Shown: positions 1-7,590 of the stretch, in pieces
Position numbering within the stretch: the stretch's first letter is position 1
Layout of the letters: each line of letters starts with the position of its first letter
Assembly: GCA_964467615.1 (NCBI GenBank)
Contig: CAYXRK010000029.1
Location: 1-33,936 of the forward strand
Direction: 5' to 3'
Source: CAYXRK01 sp964467615
GTDB taxonomy: Bacteria > Hydrogenedentota > Hydrogenedentia > Hydrogenedentales > GCA-2746185
Length of the DNA stretch: 33,936 nucleotides
Position numbers and translations under genes: made by a program
Notes under the pieces: generated by a model
The model's input: the letters and a program-made list of their open reading frames with translations, nothing else
What the model was told of the DNA's origin: nothing
Database searches by the model: none

Positions 1-289
1 TCATGAGCATCGGGCACATACCCGCCAGCGCGATGCTGACATCGCCCCAGGCGAGTTCCTCGCAAACGATTGCGCCCGTTACGGCGGATCGTTCAAGTCC
101 GAAGCCGCCGTACTGCTCCGGCACGCTTTGCGCGCAGATGCCCAATTCCCAAATCTGCGCGAACAACGATTCCGGCAAACTGGCCGACTCATCGCACTCG
201 CGCGCCTTGCCGCGCAGTTCGCCCGATGCGAACTTCCGCATCGCGTCTTGGATTTGCGCCTGTTCGTCATCGAGGTGAAACTCAGCCAT
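1..289 (-). CDS. acyl-CoA dehydrogenase, N-terminal part (cut by window edge)
   Basis: The first 96 codons of an acyl-CoA dehydrogenase read leftward out of the window, so the gene is partial. The visible part is the all-alpha N-terminal domain: an opening helix (FHLDDEQAQIQDAMRKFA) and the family signature PEQYGGFGLE, followed by a glutamate-rich helix (VCEELAWGD). These FAD enzymes oxidise acyl-CoA to 2-enoyl-CoA and pass electrons to ETF. The ATG at 289-287 is preceded by a GGAG Shine-Dalgarno element about 8 bases upstream, and no longer in-frame start is needed. The FAD-binding middle and the catalytic glutamate lie outside the window, so substrate class cannot be judged. A second, unrelated-looking acyl-CoA dehydrogenase is encoded at 21487-23088. 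Confidence 0.85.
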   Translation of the reverse strand, partial: MAEFHLDDEQAQIQDAMRKFASGELRGKARECDESASLPESLFAQIWELGICAQSVPEQYGGFGLERSAVTGAIVCEELAWGDVSIALAGMCPMLM

Positions 290-415
290 AGGCCGTCTCC
301 GTCAACCGCGCCGCACGGCGCGTCAAAGTAGTTGAGATGTTAGCAGATTTGACGAAAAGTCCAGTTACGCCTGGAGAGGCGTATACAAACTCCGGAGGAA
401 GGAGTTGCAATCGTT

Positions 416-709
416 TTAGTTCAGCCTGTTTTTCCAGTAGCCGGGTCGCCGCCGAACGTGCATGATCGCAACGACAAAGAGGCCGCTTTCTCTCACGAAG
501 TAGAGGACGCCGTAGGGAAATCGGCGCACGAGGCAACACCGGACTCCTTTGGTTGGTTCTGGCCAGGCATTGGGACATGCCATCGCCAGATCGATTGCTC
601 GGAAAACTTCATCTGCGAAATCTGGTCCGAGTCCGGGCGATTGCTCCTCGTAGTAATCTATCGCGGCAATAAATTCCGATCTCGCTTCCCGGTGAAACGA
701 GAACTTCAC
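416..709 (-). CDS. RelE/ParE-family toxin of a type II toxin-antitoxin system
   Basis: This 97-residue basic protein has the RelE/ParE fold pattern. An N-terminal helix with a YYE motif (about residues 19-21) is followed by the segment GLGPDFADEV, a conserved RRFPYGVLYFV beta hairpin (about 67-77) and the C-terminal HVRRRPGYWKNR strand typical of ParE-like toxins. Such toxins block gyrase (ParE) or cleave translating mRNA (RelE); the sequence alone does not settle which. It starts inside the end of the antitoxin gene (ATGA overlap at 706-709), so the two are translationally coupled, antitoxin first. The length is normal for the family and nothing looks truncated. Confidence 0.85.
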   Translation of the reverse strand: MKFSFHREARSEFIAAIDYYEEQSPGLGPDFADEVFRAIDLAMACPNAWPEPTKGVRCCLVRRFPYGVLYFVRESGLFVVAIMHVRRRPGYWKNRLN

Positions 710-930
710 GATCGGAAACGGCGCTTAATCTCTGCGGCGACTTCTTCGCCAGGGATCGTAGTCACTTTTCCCGAACTAATTTCTTCCATGCGGACCGCGG
801 CAACGCCGGCCCATTCCCTCTCTATCGCTGAATCGTGAGGGGTCAAGCTTCGCAGTAACGTGTCAACGAGAAGCGCGCGTTCTTCGACTGGCAAGGAGAC
901 CGCTGTTTCGTACAACTCTTCTTTGGTCAT
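706..930 (-). CDS. addiction-module antitoxin (RHH-free, 74 residues)
   Basis: This small acidic protein precedes the ParE-like toxin in the same operon. It resembles the short putative addiction module component family: an N-terminal helix with the LPVEERALLVDTLLRSL stretch (residues 14-30) and a C-terminal region expected to wrap the toxin. The start ATG (930-928) lies 8 bases after a GGAG element. That element sits in the loop of a 5-bp hairpin at 931-947, and a sigma-70-like promoter lies just upstream. In such pairs the antitoxin neutralises the toxin, and the complex often represses its own promoter; autoregulation here is inferred. Confidence 0.8.
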   Translation of the reverse strand: MTKEELYETAVSLPVEERALLVDTLLRSLTPHDSAIEREWAGVAAVRMEEISSGKVTTIPGEEVAAEIKRRFRS

Positions 931-947
931 CTGTTTTGCTCCAACAG
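931..947 (-). promoter_or_regulatory. hairpin with the antitoxin Shine-Dalgarno in its loop
   Basis: The minus strand reads CTGTT-GGAGCAA-AACAG, a 5-bp perfect inverted repeat whose loop carries GGAG; the ATG follows directly. It could be a 5'-terminal mRNA hairpin or a DNA operator for the antitoxin. The structure is visible, the role is inferred. Confidence 0.4.
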
Positions 948-953
948 GATGAA

Positions 954-982
954 ACTATACGCTTGATTTCGAGGGCCATCAA
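954..982 (-). promoter_or_regulatory. sigma-70-like promoter of the toxin-antitoxin operon
   Basis: On the minus strand a -35 element TTGATG (982-977) and a -10 element TATAGT (959-954) are separated by exactly 17 bases. Transcription would start near 947, immediately before the small hairpin that holds the antitoxin Shine-Dalgarno sequence. Confidence 0.6.
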
Positions 983-1045
983 CACATCGCGGAGCGGAGG
1001 CGGTTAGGTTCGTCATTCCTGTTTTCCATCCGTGGAGACACCCGA

Positions 1046-4006
1046 TTATTTTCCCGTCAAATAAGCCAATAAGTCTGCGATGCCTTGCAGGTGCAGCGCT
1101 TCTTCGAGGCCCTCGGGCATGATTGAGAGATCGGTGCTGGTGACGGACTCGATGTTCGAGCGGAGGATGGTGTCGGTTTCGCCGTGGGCGCGGAGGAGGG
1201 TGATTGCGGTGGCCGTCTCGGACGAGATGATGCCGGTGTGCGTTTCGAAGTCGGTCGTCTCGATGACGTAGTTGGTGTATTGAGGGTTGACCTCGCGATT
1301 CGGATCGAGAAGGTTTGTCAGAACTTTCTCTGGCCCGGCCTGCGCGACGGTCGCGAGGTCTGGGCCCACGGCGCTGCCTTGGCCTTGAAAGCGGTGGCAC
1401 TGTGCGCAGTTTTCGGCGAAGAGGACCTTTCCCTTTGCGGTATCGCCGGGCGTTGTCAGTGCGGGACGGTATCGCTCGAGGATGGATTCGCGGTCAGAAC
1501 TCGGAGTCAACAACTTCAATGCGCGTTCGCGGATATGCTCATCCGGGTGGTTTCTCAATTGCGCCGCCCGGACGGAATCGATTTGGCGGGCGTTGAACGA
1601 GCCAGTTTCCACCGCGTCGAATACGAGATCCAGGGCGGCGGGCGTCGAGCACAATGTCTCCATCGCTCGTTCACGAAGCGAAGGGCCCAGTCCCGGCCAC
1701 GCGCGGAGCAGGATCTTCGACGTGACCGCCGAATCCATTTGCGAGAGTGTCAGCAGCGCCGCGGCCTGCACGTCACCGGGTTCATCGGCGGCGAGGCATC
1801 GCTCGAGGATGGGTACGGCCTCTTCCTCGATGACGAAGCCCAAATCGTGAATCGCGTTTATGCGAGAGGCGGATGGTCTGTTGCGGTTCGCCGCGTTGTC
1901 GATGGCATCGGCGCGGAGTTTGTCCAATGTCGCTCGCGCTATCGGATTCGCAGCGACGACCTCCGCGACTGCGCTGGGCCGTCCCGCGTTCTGTCCGCCG
2001 CGTAGCACGCCACGAACGATTCGATCTCTCGCGTTGTCGTTTTTAACTAACGTCAGCTTCGCGATGCACGCTGCCAGTTCCTTTGTCTCGGCCATGGCAC
2101 CCGCGAATTCCGCGAGCGGTCCGATGAAGTCGCCGTCTAGCGGTGTCTGGAACGCCGATGCGTCGAGAAGCAGGTTGGTCAGCACGGCCGCCGGCCGTCG
2201 CCCAACTGAACTCAGGACGGCGAGCCGCATCCACGGATCGTCCAGGCCTTGCTGGATGAGCGGTTGCAAGCCGGCCACATCCCACGGTGGATGCGCCTCG
2301 CCGATCGCGAACGCAGCGCGATACCGCACACGTTCGTCTGGGTCGTAGGTGCATCGCAATACGGCGAAGATCAGTTCGGTATCAGTCTCGGTGCGGAGTA
2401 GCGGTTCCGCAGCGAGCAACCCGTGTTCACGCATCGCGGGAGAATTGGATTCCAACGCATCCGTCACGTCGGCGGCATCAAGCAGGCCGAGGTTCTCGAG
2501 CGTGTGCAGCGCACGGATGCAGGCGTCCGGGGTATCGTCGCGCCTAGCAATTTTTCGCAACGGATCGCCAACGTCCTCCGCGCCGCGCTCGAGCAGCAGG
2601 CGCATCGCTGTTTCGTGGCGCCAGGCGTTCGGATGCGCGACGAGTTCGGCCAACTCGGCGTTCATCTCCGCGCCGAGGTCGGGAGCGGGCCGGTGTCGAA
2701 AATCCTTCGGCGCGATTCGGTAGATACGCCCGCGATCATTGCCGCTCGTTAGGTCGAGGTGTTGCTTGATGATAGGCGGAAGACTGTCCGGGTGCTCAAT
2801 GACCTCGCGGTACATGTCCGCAACGTACAGGCAACCGTCCGGCGCGTTGGCGAATTGGACAGGGCGAAACCAGATGTCGGTCGAGCGGATGAATTCCATT
2901 CCGGCATCGGCGCGTTCGGCGATGAAGGTGACGCCGCTGGGTCTCAACGTTTTCCGGTGGATGAGGTTGCTGCCGACATCGCCGATAAACGCTTGACCGC
3001 GATACTCCTCCGGCCACGCATCACCTTTGTAGATGGTGACGCCCGTGGCGCTCGTGAAGTATCCCGCCGCTGTGCCGCCGCCCTCGATGGGTCCTGGGAC
3101 GAGACCGCCGACGCGCAGGCGGGTGCGCACGATTCGCCACGGTTCGACGGGGCTGATGCGGAAGACATCCGCCGCGGCGCCGTCGACAGGAATATCGATC
3201 AGCGCACTCGGGGCCTCGAGGTACGGGTTGCGCGCGATGTATCGGTCTTCGTAGACGACGTGGATGATGTGCCGGCTGTTGTGGCAAACGAACTCGTTCC
3301 CGTAGAGATCGAATGTCAAACCATGTTGGCCGCCTCCGCTCTCGGCGCGCATCTCGAGCGTGCGCGGGTCGAACGAAAAATCGCGGCCGCGCAACGAGAG
3401 TGGGGGAGAGGCGCTGCCCGGCTTGGTGACGCTCGCGCCCGAACTGCTCGTCGCGCCATGAATTCGTCCATCAAGGCGCCAATTGAACGAGTTCAACAGG
3501 CCTTGCACATTTTCGAGACCGAAGCCGGTGAACACCACGTCGCGGGTATCCGCGCGACCATCGCCGTTGGTGTCCTTGCAGTAGAGAATGTCCGGAGGTA
3601 CCGCGACGAACACACCACCTTGATAGCACGCGACCGCCGTCGGCCACGCGAGGCCGTCGATGTAGTCCGACGCTACGTCGTAAACGCCGTCGCGGTCCTT
3701 GTCTTCAAGGAGGCGCACCGAGCCGATGTTTTCCTCGCGCTGTTCGGAATAGCCGCGCATCTCGACGACGAAGAGACGCCCCCGTTCGTCGAACGCCATG
3801 GCGATTGGATCGCGCACGAGCGGCTCAGCGGCGACGAGTTCCATGCGGAAGTCCGGATGGACCTCGAACGAGGCCAACGCGGCTTGCGGATTCAGCGGGG
3901 CGATTCGTGGAAGTTCGGCGGAGTAGTCGCGGTCGAGGCTATCAACGGCCGGGTTTTGACCGCACGCAGCGATCGCGAGAAATGACGCTGCGAGGAAGGG
4001 TCGCAC
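1046..4006 (-). CDS. PVC-type haem-binding CxxCH lipoprotein (membrane-bound dehydrogenase-like)
   Basis: The 986-residue protein begins with a hydrophobic leader ending in AIAAC, a plausible lipobox with Cys15. The next ~400 residues are a beta-propeller of the sugar/sorbosone dehydrogenase type (VVEMRGY, a DTNGDGRADTRD calcium-like loop, HNSRHI, VADMYREVIEHP). About 420-800 is helical with HEAT-like repeats. The C-terminus is a c-type cytochrome: CAQCH at about 867-871 binds haem, and Met in SIMPEG (about 963) is a likely sixth ligand. This architecture is characteristic of Planctomycetes, Verrucomicrobia and relatives, where it is thought to oxidise sugars or similar substrates outside the cytoplasm. 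The start is GTG at 4006, 15 bases after the VOC stop, so the two genes form an operon. The substrate is unknown. Confidence 0.88.
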   Translation of the reverse strand: MRPFLAASFLAIAACGQNPAVDSLDRDYSAELPRIAPLNPQAALASFEVHPDFRMELVAAEPLVRDPIAMAFDERGRLFVVEMRGYSEQREENIGSVRLLEDKDRDGVYDVASDYIDGLAWPTAVACYQGGVFVAVPPDILYCKDTNGDGRADTRDVVFTGFGLENVQGLLNSFNWRLDGRIHGATSSSGASVTKPGSASPPLSLRGRDFSFDPRTLEMRAESGGGQHGLTFDLYGNEFVCHNSRHIIHVVYEDRYIARNPYLEAPSALIDIPVDGAAADVFRISPVEPWRIVRTRLRVGGLVPGPIEGGGTAAGYFTSATGVTIYKGDAWPEEYRGQAFIGDVGSNLIHRKTLRPSGVTFIAERADAGMEFIRSTDIWFRPVQFANAPDGCLYVADMYREVIEHPDSLPPIIKQHLDLTSGNDRGRIYRIAPKDFRHRPAPDLGAEMNAELAELVAHPNAWRHETAMRLLLERGAEDVGDPLRKIARRDDTPDACIRALHTLENLGLLDAADVTDALESNSPAMREHGLLAAEPLLRTETDTELIFAVLRCTYDPDERVRYRAAFAIGEAHPPWDVAGLQPLIQQGLDDPWMRLAVLSSVGRRPAAVLTNLLLDASAFQTPLDGDFIGPLAEFAGAMAETKELAACIAKLTLVKNDNARDRIVRGVLRGGQNAGRPSAVAEVVAANPIARATLDKLRADAIDNAANRNRPSASRINAIHDLGFVIEEEAVPILERCLAADEPGDVQAAALLTLSQMDSAVTSKILLRAWPGLGPSLRERAMETLCSTPAALDLVFDAVETGSFNARQIDSVRAAQLRNHPDEHIRERALKLLTPSSDRESILERYRPALTTPGDTAKGKVLFAENCAQCHRFQGQGSAVGPDLATVAQAGPEKVLTNLLDPNREVNPQYTNYVIETTDFETHTGIISSETATAITLLRAHGETDTILRSNIESVTSTDLSIMPEGLEEALHLQGIADLLAYLTGK

Positions 4007-4021
4007 GCAATCGCCCCGGCG

Positions 4022-4789
4022 CTATGGCCGTTGCACGAGTTCGATCGAAACGCCGCCGGGGCCTTCCACGAAGGCAATTTTGATGCCTGCTTTTGGATCG
4101 CCCAGCGGCCTCGGCTCCATCGTGAACTTGACGCCCTTCCCCTTGAGCTCGATCGCGGCCGCGTCGAGATCGCGCGTTTGCCAACCCAAATGATCCAGCG
4201 AGCGGCCCTTCGTCGCGGCGAGTTCGTCGTTGGAGTTTTGCGCGACCAACCAGACGTTTCCATACTTCACCGCGTCGAGCATGTCCTTGTACTTGGTCCG
4301 TTCGCCGCCAAACGCGTTCACGTACCAATCAAGAATCGCGGCAGGTTCCGGACCTTTTAGATGAATGTGATGAAATCCGAGCGTCTCGGGATCCTCCATG
4401 ACTTCGATCTTCGTGCCCCAGGGGTCTTCGATGAACGCATACTTGAACTTGCCCGGCACTTCCTTGACTTCCGCCACGATTTTTACGCCGGATTCCTGGA
4501 ACTGCTTCATCTTCGCGGCCAAATCCGGGAAAGAGAATCCGATATGGTCGACGGAGCTGCCCTCGCTTCCTTCGAGGCCCGGCCCTTTCTTGAAGAAAAT
4601 AACCAGCGTCTCACCGAATCGCAGGCGGTCTGGCTTGCCCATGTCCTCCCCGCCCAGGTTCGTCACGTACCACGCGACCGCCTTCGCGGTGTCGTCCGCG
4701 GAAAGATGCACGTGATCGTACGGGAACGTCGCGGCCGCAGCGGCAATGCACGTCGCGCCCGCGACGGAAATCACGAGTTGTCTCAACAT
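4022..4789 (-). CDS. exported tandem VOC-domain (glyoxalase/dioxygenase-fold) protein
   Basis: The protein has 255 residues. A Sec-type signal peptide (about residues 1-20, with an alanine-rich end) is followed by two vicinal-oxygen-chelate modules of about 110 residues each. Each module opens with a histidine in strand 1 (DHVHLS; HHIHLK) and closes with a glutamate in the last strand (WGTKIEVMEDP; GGVSIELVQRP), the usual metal ligand positions. VOC proteins include glyoxalase I, extradiol dioxygenases and binding proteins; the activity cannot be read here. An AGGAGAG Shine-Dalgarno sequence precedes the ATG. It is the first gene of the operon with the PVC haem protein, suggesting a shared extracytoplasmic substrate. 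A TACAAT -10-like element lies at 4834-4829, without a clear -35. Confidence 0.85.
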   Translation of the reverse strand: MLRQLVISVAGATCIAAAAATFPYDHVHLSADDTAKAVAWYVTNLGGEDMGKPDRLRFGETLVIFFKKGPGLEGSEGSSVDHIGFSFPDLAAKMKQFQESGVKIVAEVKEVPGKFKYAFIEDPWGTKIEVMEDPETLGFHHIHLKGPEPAAILDWYVNAFGGERTKYKDMLDAVKYGNVWLVAQNSNDELAATKGRSLDHLGWQTRDLDAAAIELKGKGVKFTMEPRPLGDPKAGIKIAFVEGPGGVSIELVQRP

Positions 4790-4868
4790 GAATTCTCTCT
4801 CCTAACGTTGTGGGTTGCGGGAGCGCGCATTGTACCGAAGTGGAGACGGAGTGGGTAGAGTCGCGAGG

Positions 4869-4898
4869 CTGACAAATAACTAGAGTAGTCATTACAAT
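4869..4898 (+). promoter_or_regulatory. sigma-70-like promoter of the EF-hand gene
   Basis: CTGACA (4869-4874) and TACAAT (4893-4898) are 18 bases apart. The predicted start of transcription, about 7 bases beyond the -10, falls on the ATG at 4905, implying a leaderless or nearly leaderless transcript. Confidence 0.5.
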
Positions 4899-4904
4899 GG
4901 GCGA

Positions 4905-5360
4905 ATGACGACTGAACCCGGAAAACGTCGCGCAAGGTTCCGTACCCGGCTACTGATTACGACAGTGGCCGCGTGCGGCGCGGCTGTTCTTACCGCGATA
5001 CTCATGCCGCGAGAAGTGGAGCGCGCGCCTGAGCCCGAGGCCGAATCGGACGTGGCTGTGCCGGTATCAGAATCAGACTCGGCGATCCCGGCCCTCGGCG
5101 AAGCGAATGGCGCGGCGGAGGCGTCCGTCGAGGCGCCGGAGGAGCGCGCGGACGGCGTGCTGTCCGTGCCGCAGATTGTTAAACAGTACGACGAAGATAA
5201 GGACGGCAAGCTCCAAAGGGCCGAGGCGCCGCTGCTGGTGAAGCCGTTTTTCACGCGCATGGACATCAATGCCGACGGCGGCATCGACCAAGACGAGGCC
5301 GCGGAAATGGAGCGGCGGCGGCGCGTACGGGACTCGGGAGGAGAGCCGGTCCCGCAATAG
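4905..5360 (+). CDS. membrane-anchored EF-hand protein
   Basis: The protein has 151 residues. A positively charged N-terminus precedes one membrane helix (about 14-34), then an acidic Pro/Glu/Ala linker (38-85), then a pair of EF-hands. Loop 1 has D96, D98, D100, G101 and E107. Loop 2 has D120, N122, D124, G126, D128 and E131. Both keep all canonical calcium-coordinating positions, so calcium binding is likely. The topology suggests the EF-hands face the periplasm. No Shine-Dalgarno sequence precedes the ATG. Its partner is unknown. It is divergent from the VOC/PVC operon and convergent with the glycosyltransferase gene, only 5 bases separating their stop codons. Confidence 0.8.
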   Translation: MTTEPGKRRARFRTRLLITTVAACGAAVLTAILMPREVERAPEPEAESDVAVPVSESDSAIPALGEANGAAEASVEAPEERADGVLSVPQIVKQYDEDKDGKLQRAEAPLLVKPFFTRMDINADGGIDQDEAAEMERRRRVRDSGGEPVPQ

Positions 5361-5365
5361 GGACC

Positions 5366-6112
5366 TCACCGGTCCTGGTTTTCGTACCAGTAATTGCGGA
5401 CAAAGCCGTCCAGTTTCGCTCGAGAGAAGGCAAACCAAAAGGGCGCAACGAGCAACGCCCTGATGTGGTGCCAGTCGCCGAACTGATCGAACTTCCGCAT
5501 CGAGTTGAGCGTTTTCGCGTTCTTGAGGCGCACGAGCTTTTGGCCGCGGCCCTTGCCAATGCGCCGAAGGCCCATCAGGAGTTGCACGTCCTCGGCGTAG
5601 AGACGCCCTTCATTGTATCCGCCGACTGCGAGATAATCCTCCCGGCGGTAAAAAACGACACCGGTGTCCATCCCGGTCAACCATACCATCGGCAACATCG
5701 ACGCGTAGGTCAACGCGATGCCCAAGGACCATCGCTCGAGCCGTACGCCCGATGCCCCAGCGATGTAGCGATCATTCGTCATCGCGTCGTGGATCGCGTT
5801 GAACGTCTCCGGATGAATGCGTTGATCGGCGTCTACAAACGCTAGTATCCGTCCGCTCGCCGCCTTGGCGCCGCCGTTGCGCGCGCAGGCGATTGCCCGC
5901 TTCTCGACCCGCGCCACGACGCAGCCACGGTCGCTAGCGATCTCGGCCGTCCGGTCGGTGGACATGTTGTCGGCGACGACGACTTCAACCACATCCTCGC
6001 CGAGCCGGAATCTCTCTCGCGCTACGTCGATGGTATCCAGCAGCCGCGGGATATAGCGCTCTTCGTTGTACGCCGGGATGACGAGCGAGATTTCGATGCG
6101 GCCGTCGGTCAT
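5366..6112 (-). CDS. family 2 glycosyltransferase
   Basis: A 248-residue GT-A-fold transferase. The N-terminus has ISLVIPAYNEERYIP (about 8-22), followed by VVVADNMSTDRTAEIA for nucleotide-sugar binding and a VDADQRI (DxD-type, metal and sugar-nucleotide binding) near residue 95. The acceptor-side region contains YAEDVQLLMGLRRIG, with the E-D pair expected of the catalytic base region. The C-terminus has aromatic, amphipathic segments that may touch the membrane. I start it at ATG 6112, preceded by GGAG about 9 bases upstream; a longer reading to 6169 would begin inside the tRNA terminator. The product sugar is unknown. The gene sits 20 bases beyond the tRNA-Leu terminator with no obvious promoter of its own. 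Confidence 0.85.
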   Translation of the reverse strand: MTDGRIEISLVIPAYNEERYIPRLLDTIDVARERFRLGEDVVEVVVADNMSTDRTAEIASDRGCVVARVEKRAIACARNGGAKAASGRILAFVDADQRIHPETFNAIHDAMTNDRYIAGASGVRLERWSLGIALTYASMLPMVWLTGMDTGVVFYRREDYLAVGGYNEGRLYAEDVQLLMGLRRIGKGRGQKLVRLKNAKTLNSMRKFDQFGDWHHIRALLVAPFWFAFSRAKLDGFVRNYWYENQDR

Positions 6113-6129
6113 ATCAGTGACTCCACAAA

Positions 6130-6167
6130 ACGAAAAACCGCCCGGCCGGGTCCGGCGGGACGGTTTC
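6130..6167 (-). terminator. Rho-independent terminator after tRNA-Leu
   Basis: The minus strand forms a GC-rich hairpin: outer stem 6161-6166 with 6135-6140, inner stem of about 7 bp, loop of 4. It is followed by a TTTTT then TTTT tract. It lies 17 bases beyond the CCA end of the tRNA. Confidence 0.8.
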
Positions 6168-6183
6168 AAATCACGGTAAAAGA

Positions 6184-6270
6184 TGGTGCCGGAGAAGGGA
6201 CTTGAACCCCCACGAGCTTGCGCTCACATGGACCTGAACCATGCGTGTCTGCCAATTTCACCACTCCGGC
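6184..6270 (-). tRNA. tRNA-Leu (anticodon CAG)
   Basis: An 87-nt class II tRNA with encoded CCA. The acceptor stem GCCGGAG (6270-6264) pairs with CTCCGGC. The D-arm is of the leucine type (GGTGAAATTGGCAGAC). The anticodon loop TTCAGGT between CATGG and CCATG gives CAG, reading CTG. A long variable arm (TGAGC-GCAA-GCTCG) and the T-loop TTCAAGT are typical for leucine tRNAs. Confidence 0.96.
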
Positions 6271-6281
6271 AACGGGCAATA

Positions 6282-6310
6282 ACGATAGCGAATGAACGCC
6301 GGAATTGCAA
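6282..6310 (-). promoter_or_regulatory. promoter of tRNA-Leu
   Basis: On the minus strand TTGCAA (6310-6305) and TATCGT (6287-6282) are separated by 17 bases. The start of transcription would fall around 6275, just before the mature tRNA 5' end at 6270. Confidence 0.6.
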
Positions 6311-6334
6311 CGATTTCGCCGTGCCTGCACGGCG

Positions 6335-7372
6335 TTAGCTGAGGTCAAGTTCGGTCTTGACGTTATTTCTACCGGAGTCCTTGGCGAGATACAACGCGCG
6401 ATCTGCACGTTTGACGAGAGACTCAGGGGTGTCCTGCGCGTTGACTTGACTTACCCCGAGACTCATGGTGATTTGTCCGATCATTTCGCCGGTGTCGCGG
6501 ACGCGCAGTTTTTTCCGCTGAGTGCGCGAGCGAATTTGTTCAGCGACCGCGGTCGCGCCGGCCCGGTCGGTGGTGGGGAGGATTACCATGAACTCTTCGC
6601 CGCCGTACCGCGCCGCGAAGTCGACGCCCTTGATACATTCGGTCAGAGTCTCGCCCATCAACTTGAGGACGTGGTCGCCAACATTGTGACCATGCGTGTC
6701 GTTAAACTTTTTGAAGTGGTCCACGTCGGACATAATCACGGAAAACGCCTCGCGGTTTTCACGGAACGCTGCTAGAAGTTCTTCCAACCTTTTGTCGATT
6801 GCCTTGCGATTGTATAGGCCGGTCAGGGCGTCCGTGTTAGCATCGCGCTCAGCGACTTGAAGCTGTTGTTTGAGTTCCTCGGCTTCGGCCTTCGCTTCAT
6901 CGAGCCGATCCTTCATTTTTCGGCTGGACTCCCCCATGTGCCGCGTGTCCTGGATGAGGCCGCGGACGATTCCTTGAATATCGCCGAGGTCGGACGTTTC
7001 ACCCAGGGCCTCGGCGTAGCGAGTCAGATTGTCCCCGTACTCGGTGGCGAGGGTCCCGGCGGTAAGAATCTCTTCGAAGACCATGCGCAATAGTGCTCGA
7101 GACTGCTCTCGGGCGTGTTTCGCAAGCAGATCGCCGCGACTAAATCCGATGAACTCCAGGAATAGACTGGAGTTGACTTCGTCCGTAAAGGGCTGGCCGT
7201 TTCGGATGCGGTCTTCGATTACGGCAGAGAGCTCAGGGTTCACGCTGGAGACGTGCTCGAACCAGACGTGATAGTTCTCCGGCGTTACCGGAACCCTCAT
7301 CTTGCTCATTCGCGTCAAAACTCTCTTCGCGGTTTCCGCGATCGGACGCGAGTCCTCTGGGATATTCCCCAT
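6335..7372 (-). CDS. GGDEF-domain diguanylate cyclase
   Basis: The protein has 345 residues. The N-terminal half (about 1-150) is helical and contains the motif PENYHVWFEH (30-40) found in a sensor-like domain that often precedes GGDEF domains. A coiled-coil segment (about 150-178) leads into a complete GGDEF domain: DALTGLYNRK (181-190), the metal-binding SDVDHFKKFND (215-225), the active-site signature YGGEEF (256-261) and the later KRADRALYLAK helix. It should make cyclic di-GMP. The inhibitory I-site position (248-251) is KGVD instead of RxxD, so classic product inhibition is probably absent. ATG 7372 is chosen because GGGGAG lies 8 bases upstream and the promoter is downstream of the longer possible start at 7456. 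No transmembrane helix is visible, so it is cytoplasmic. Confidence 0.92.
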   Translation of the reverse strand: MGNIPEDSRPIAETAKRVLTRMSKMRVPVTPENYHVWFEHVSSVNPELSAVIEDRIRNGQPFTDEVNSSLFLEFIGFSRGDLLAKHAREQSRALLRMVFEEILTAGTLATEYGDNLTRYAEALGETSDLGDIQGIVRGLIQDTRHMGESSRKMKDRLDEAKAEAEELKQQLQVAERDANTDALTGLYNRKAIDKRLEELLAAFRENREAFSVIMSDVDHFKKFNDTHGHNVGDHVLKLMGETLTECIKGVDFAARYGGEEFMVILPTTDRAGATAVAEQIRSRTQRKKLRVRDTGEMIGQITMSLGVSQVNAQDTPESLVKRADRALYLAKDSGRNNVKTELDLS

Positions 7373-7432
7373 GCGAGCAGCTCCCCTTTCACATTTACCC
7401 CCCGGAAGGGACGAATCCGCAACAATTTTGAC

Positions 7433-7461
7433 AATATACCATAGATCGAAATCCAAGTAAA
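7433..7461 (-). promoter_or_regulatory. putative promoter of the diguanylate cyclase gene
   Basis: On the minus strand TTTACT (7461-7456) and TATATT (7438-7433) lie 17 bases apart. The leader to the ATG at 7372 would be about 55 bases and carries the Shine-Dalgarno sequence. Confidence 0.45.
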
Positions 7462-7590
7462 GTGAAAGAAACTATGGTTTTCTGTCACTAGACTACCCCA
7501 ATTTCGACCCTTGGGCCAAAAAAGACGGGATACGAGTGAATACGGAGACACGATGCTTCGTCCATTGGATCGGGATTGGGAGAGGCGTGG

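Noticed and set aside
1184..2005. 273-codon open frame on the plus strand
   Set aside because: Shadow of the HEAT-like and cytochrome region of the PVC protein.
2759..3985. 408-codon open frame antisense to the PVC haem protein
   Set aside because: The minus-strand gene has clear CxxCH and propeller motifs; the plus-strand reading shows only composition bias.
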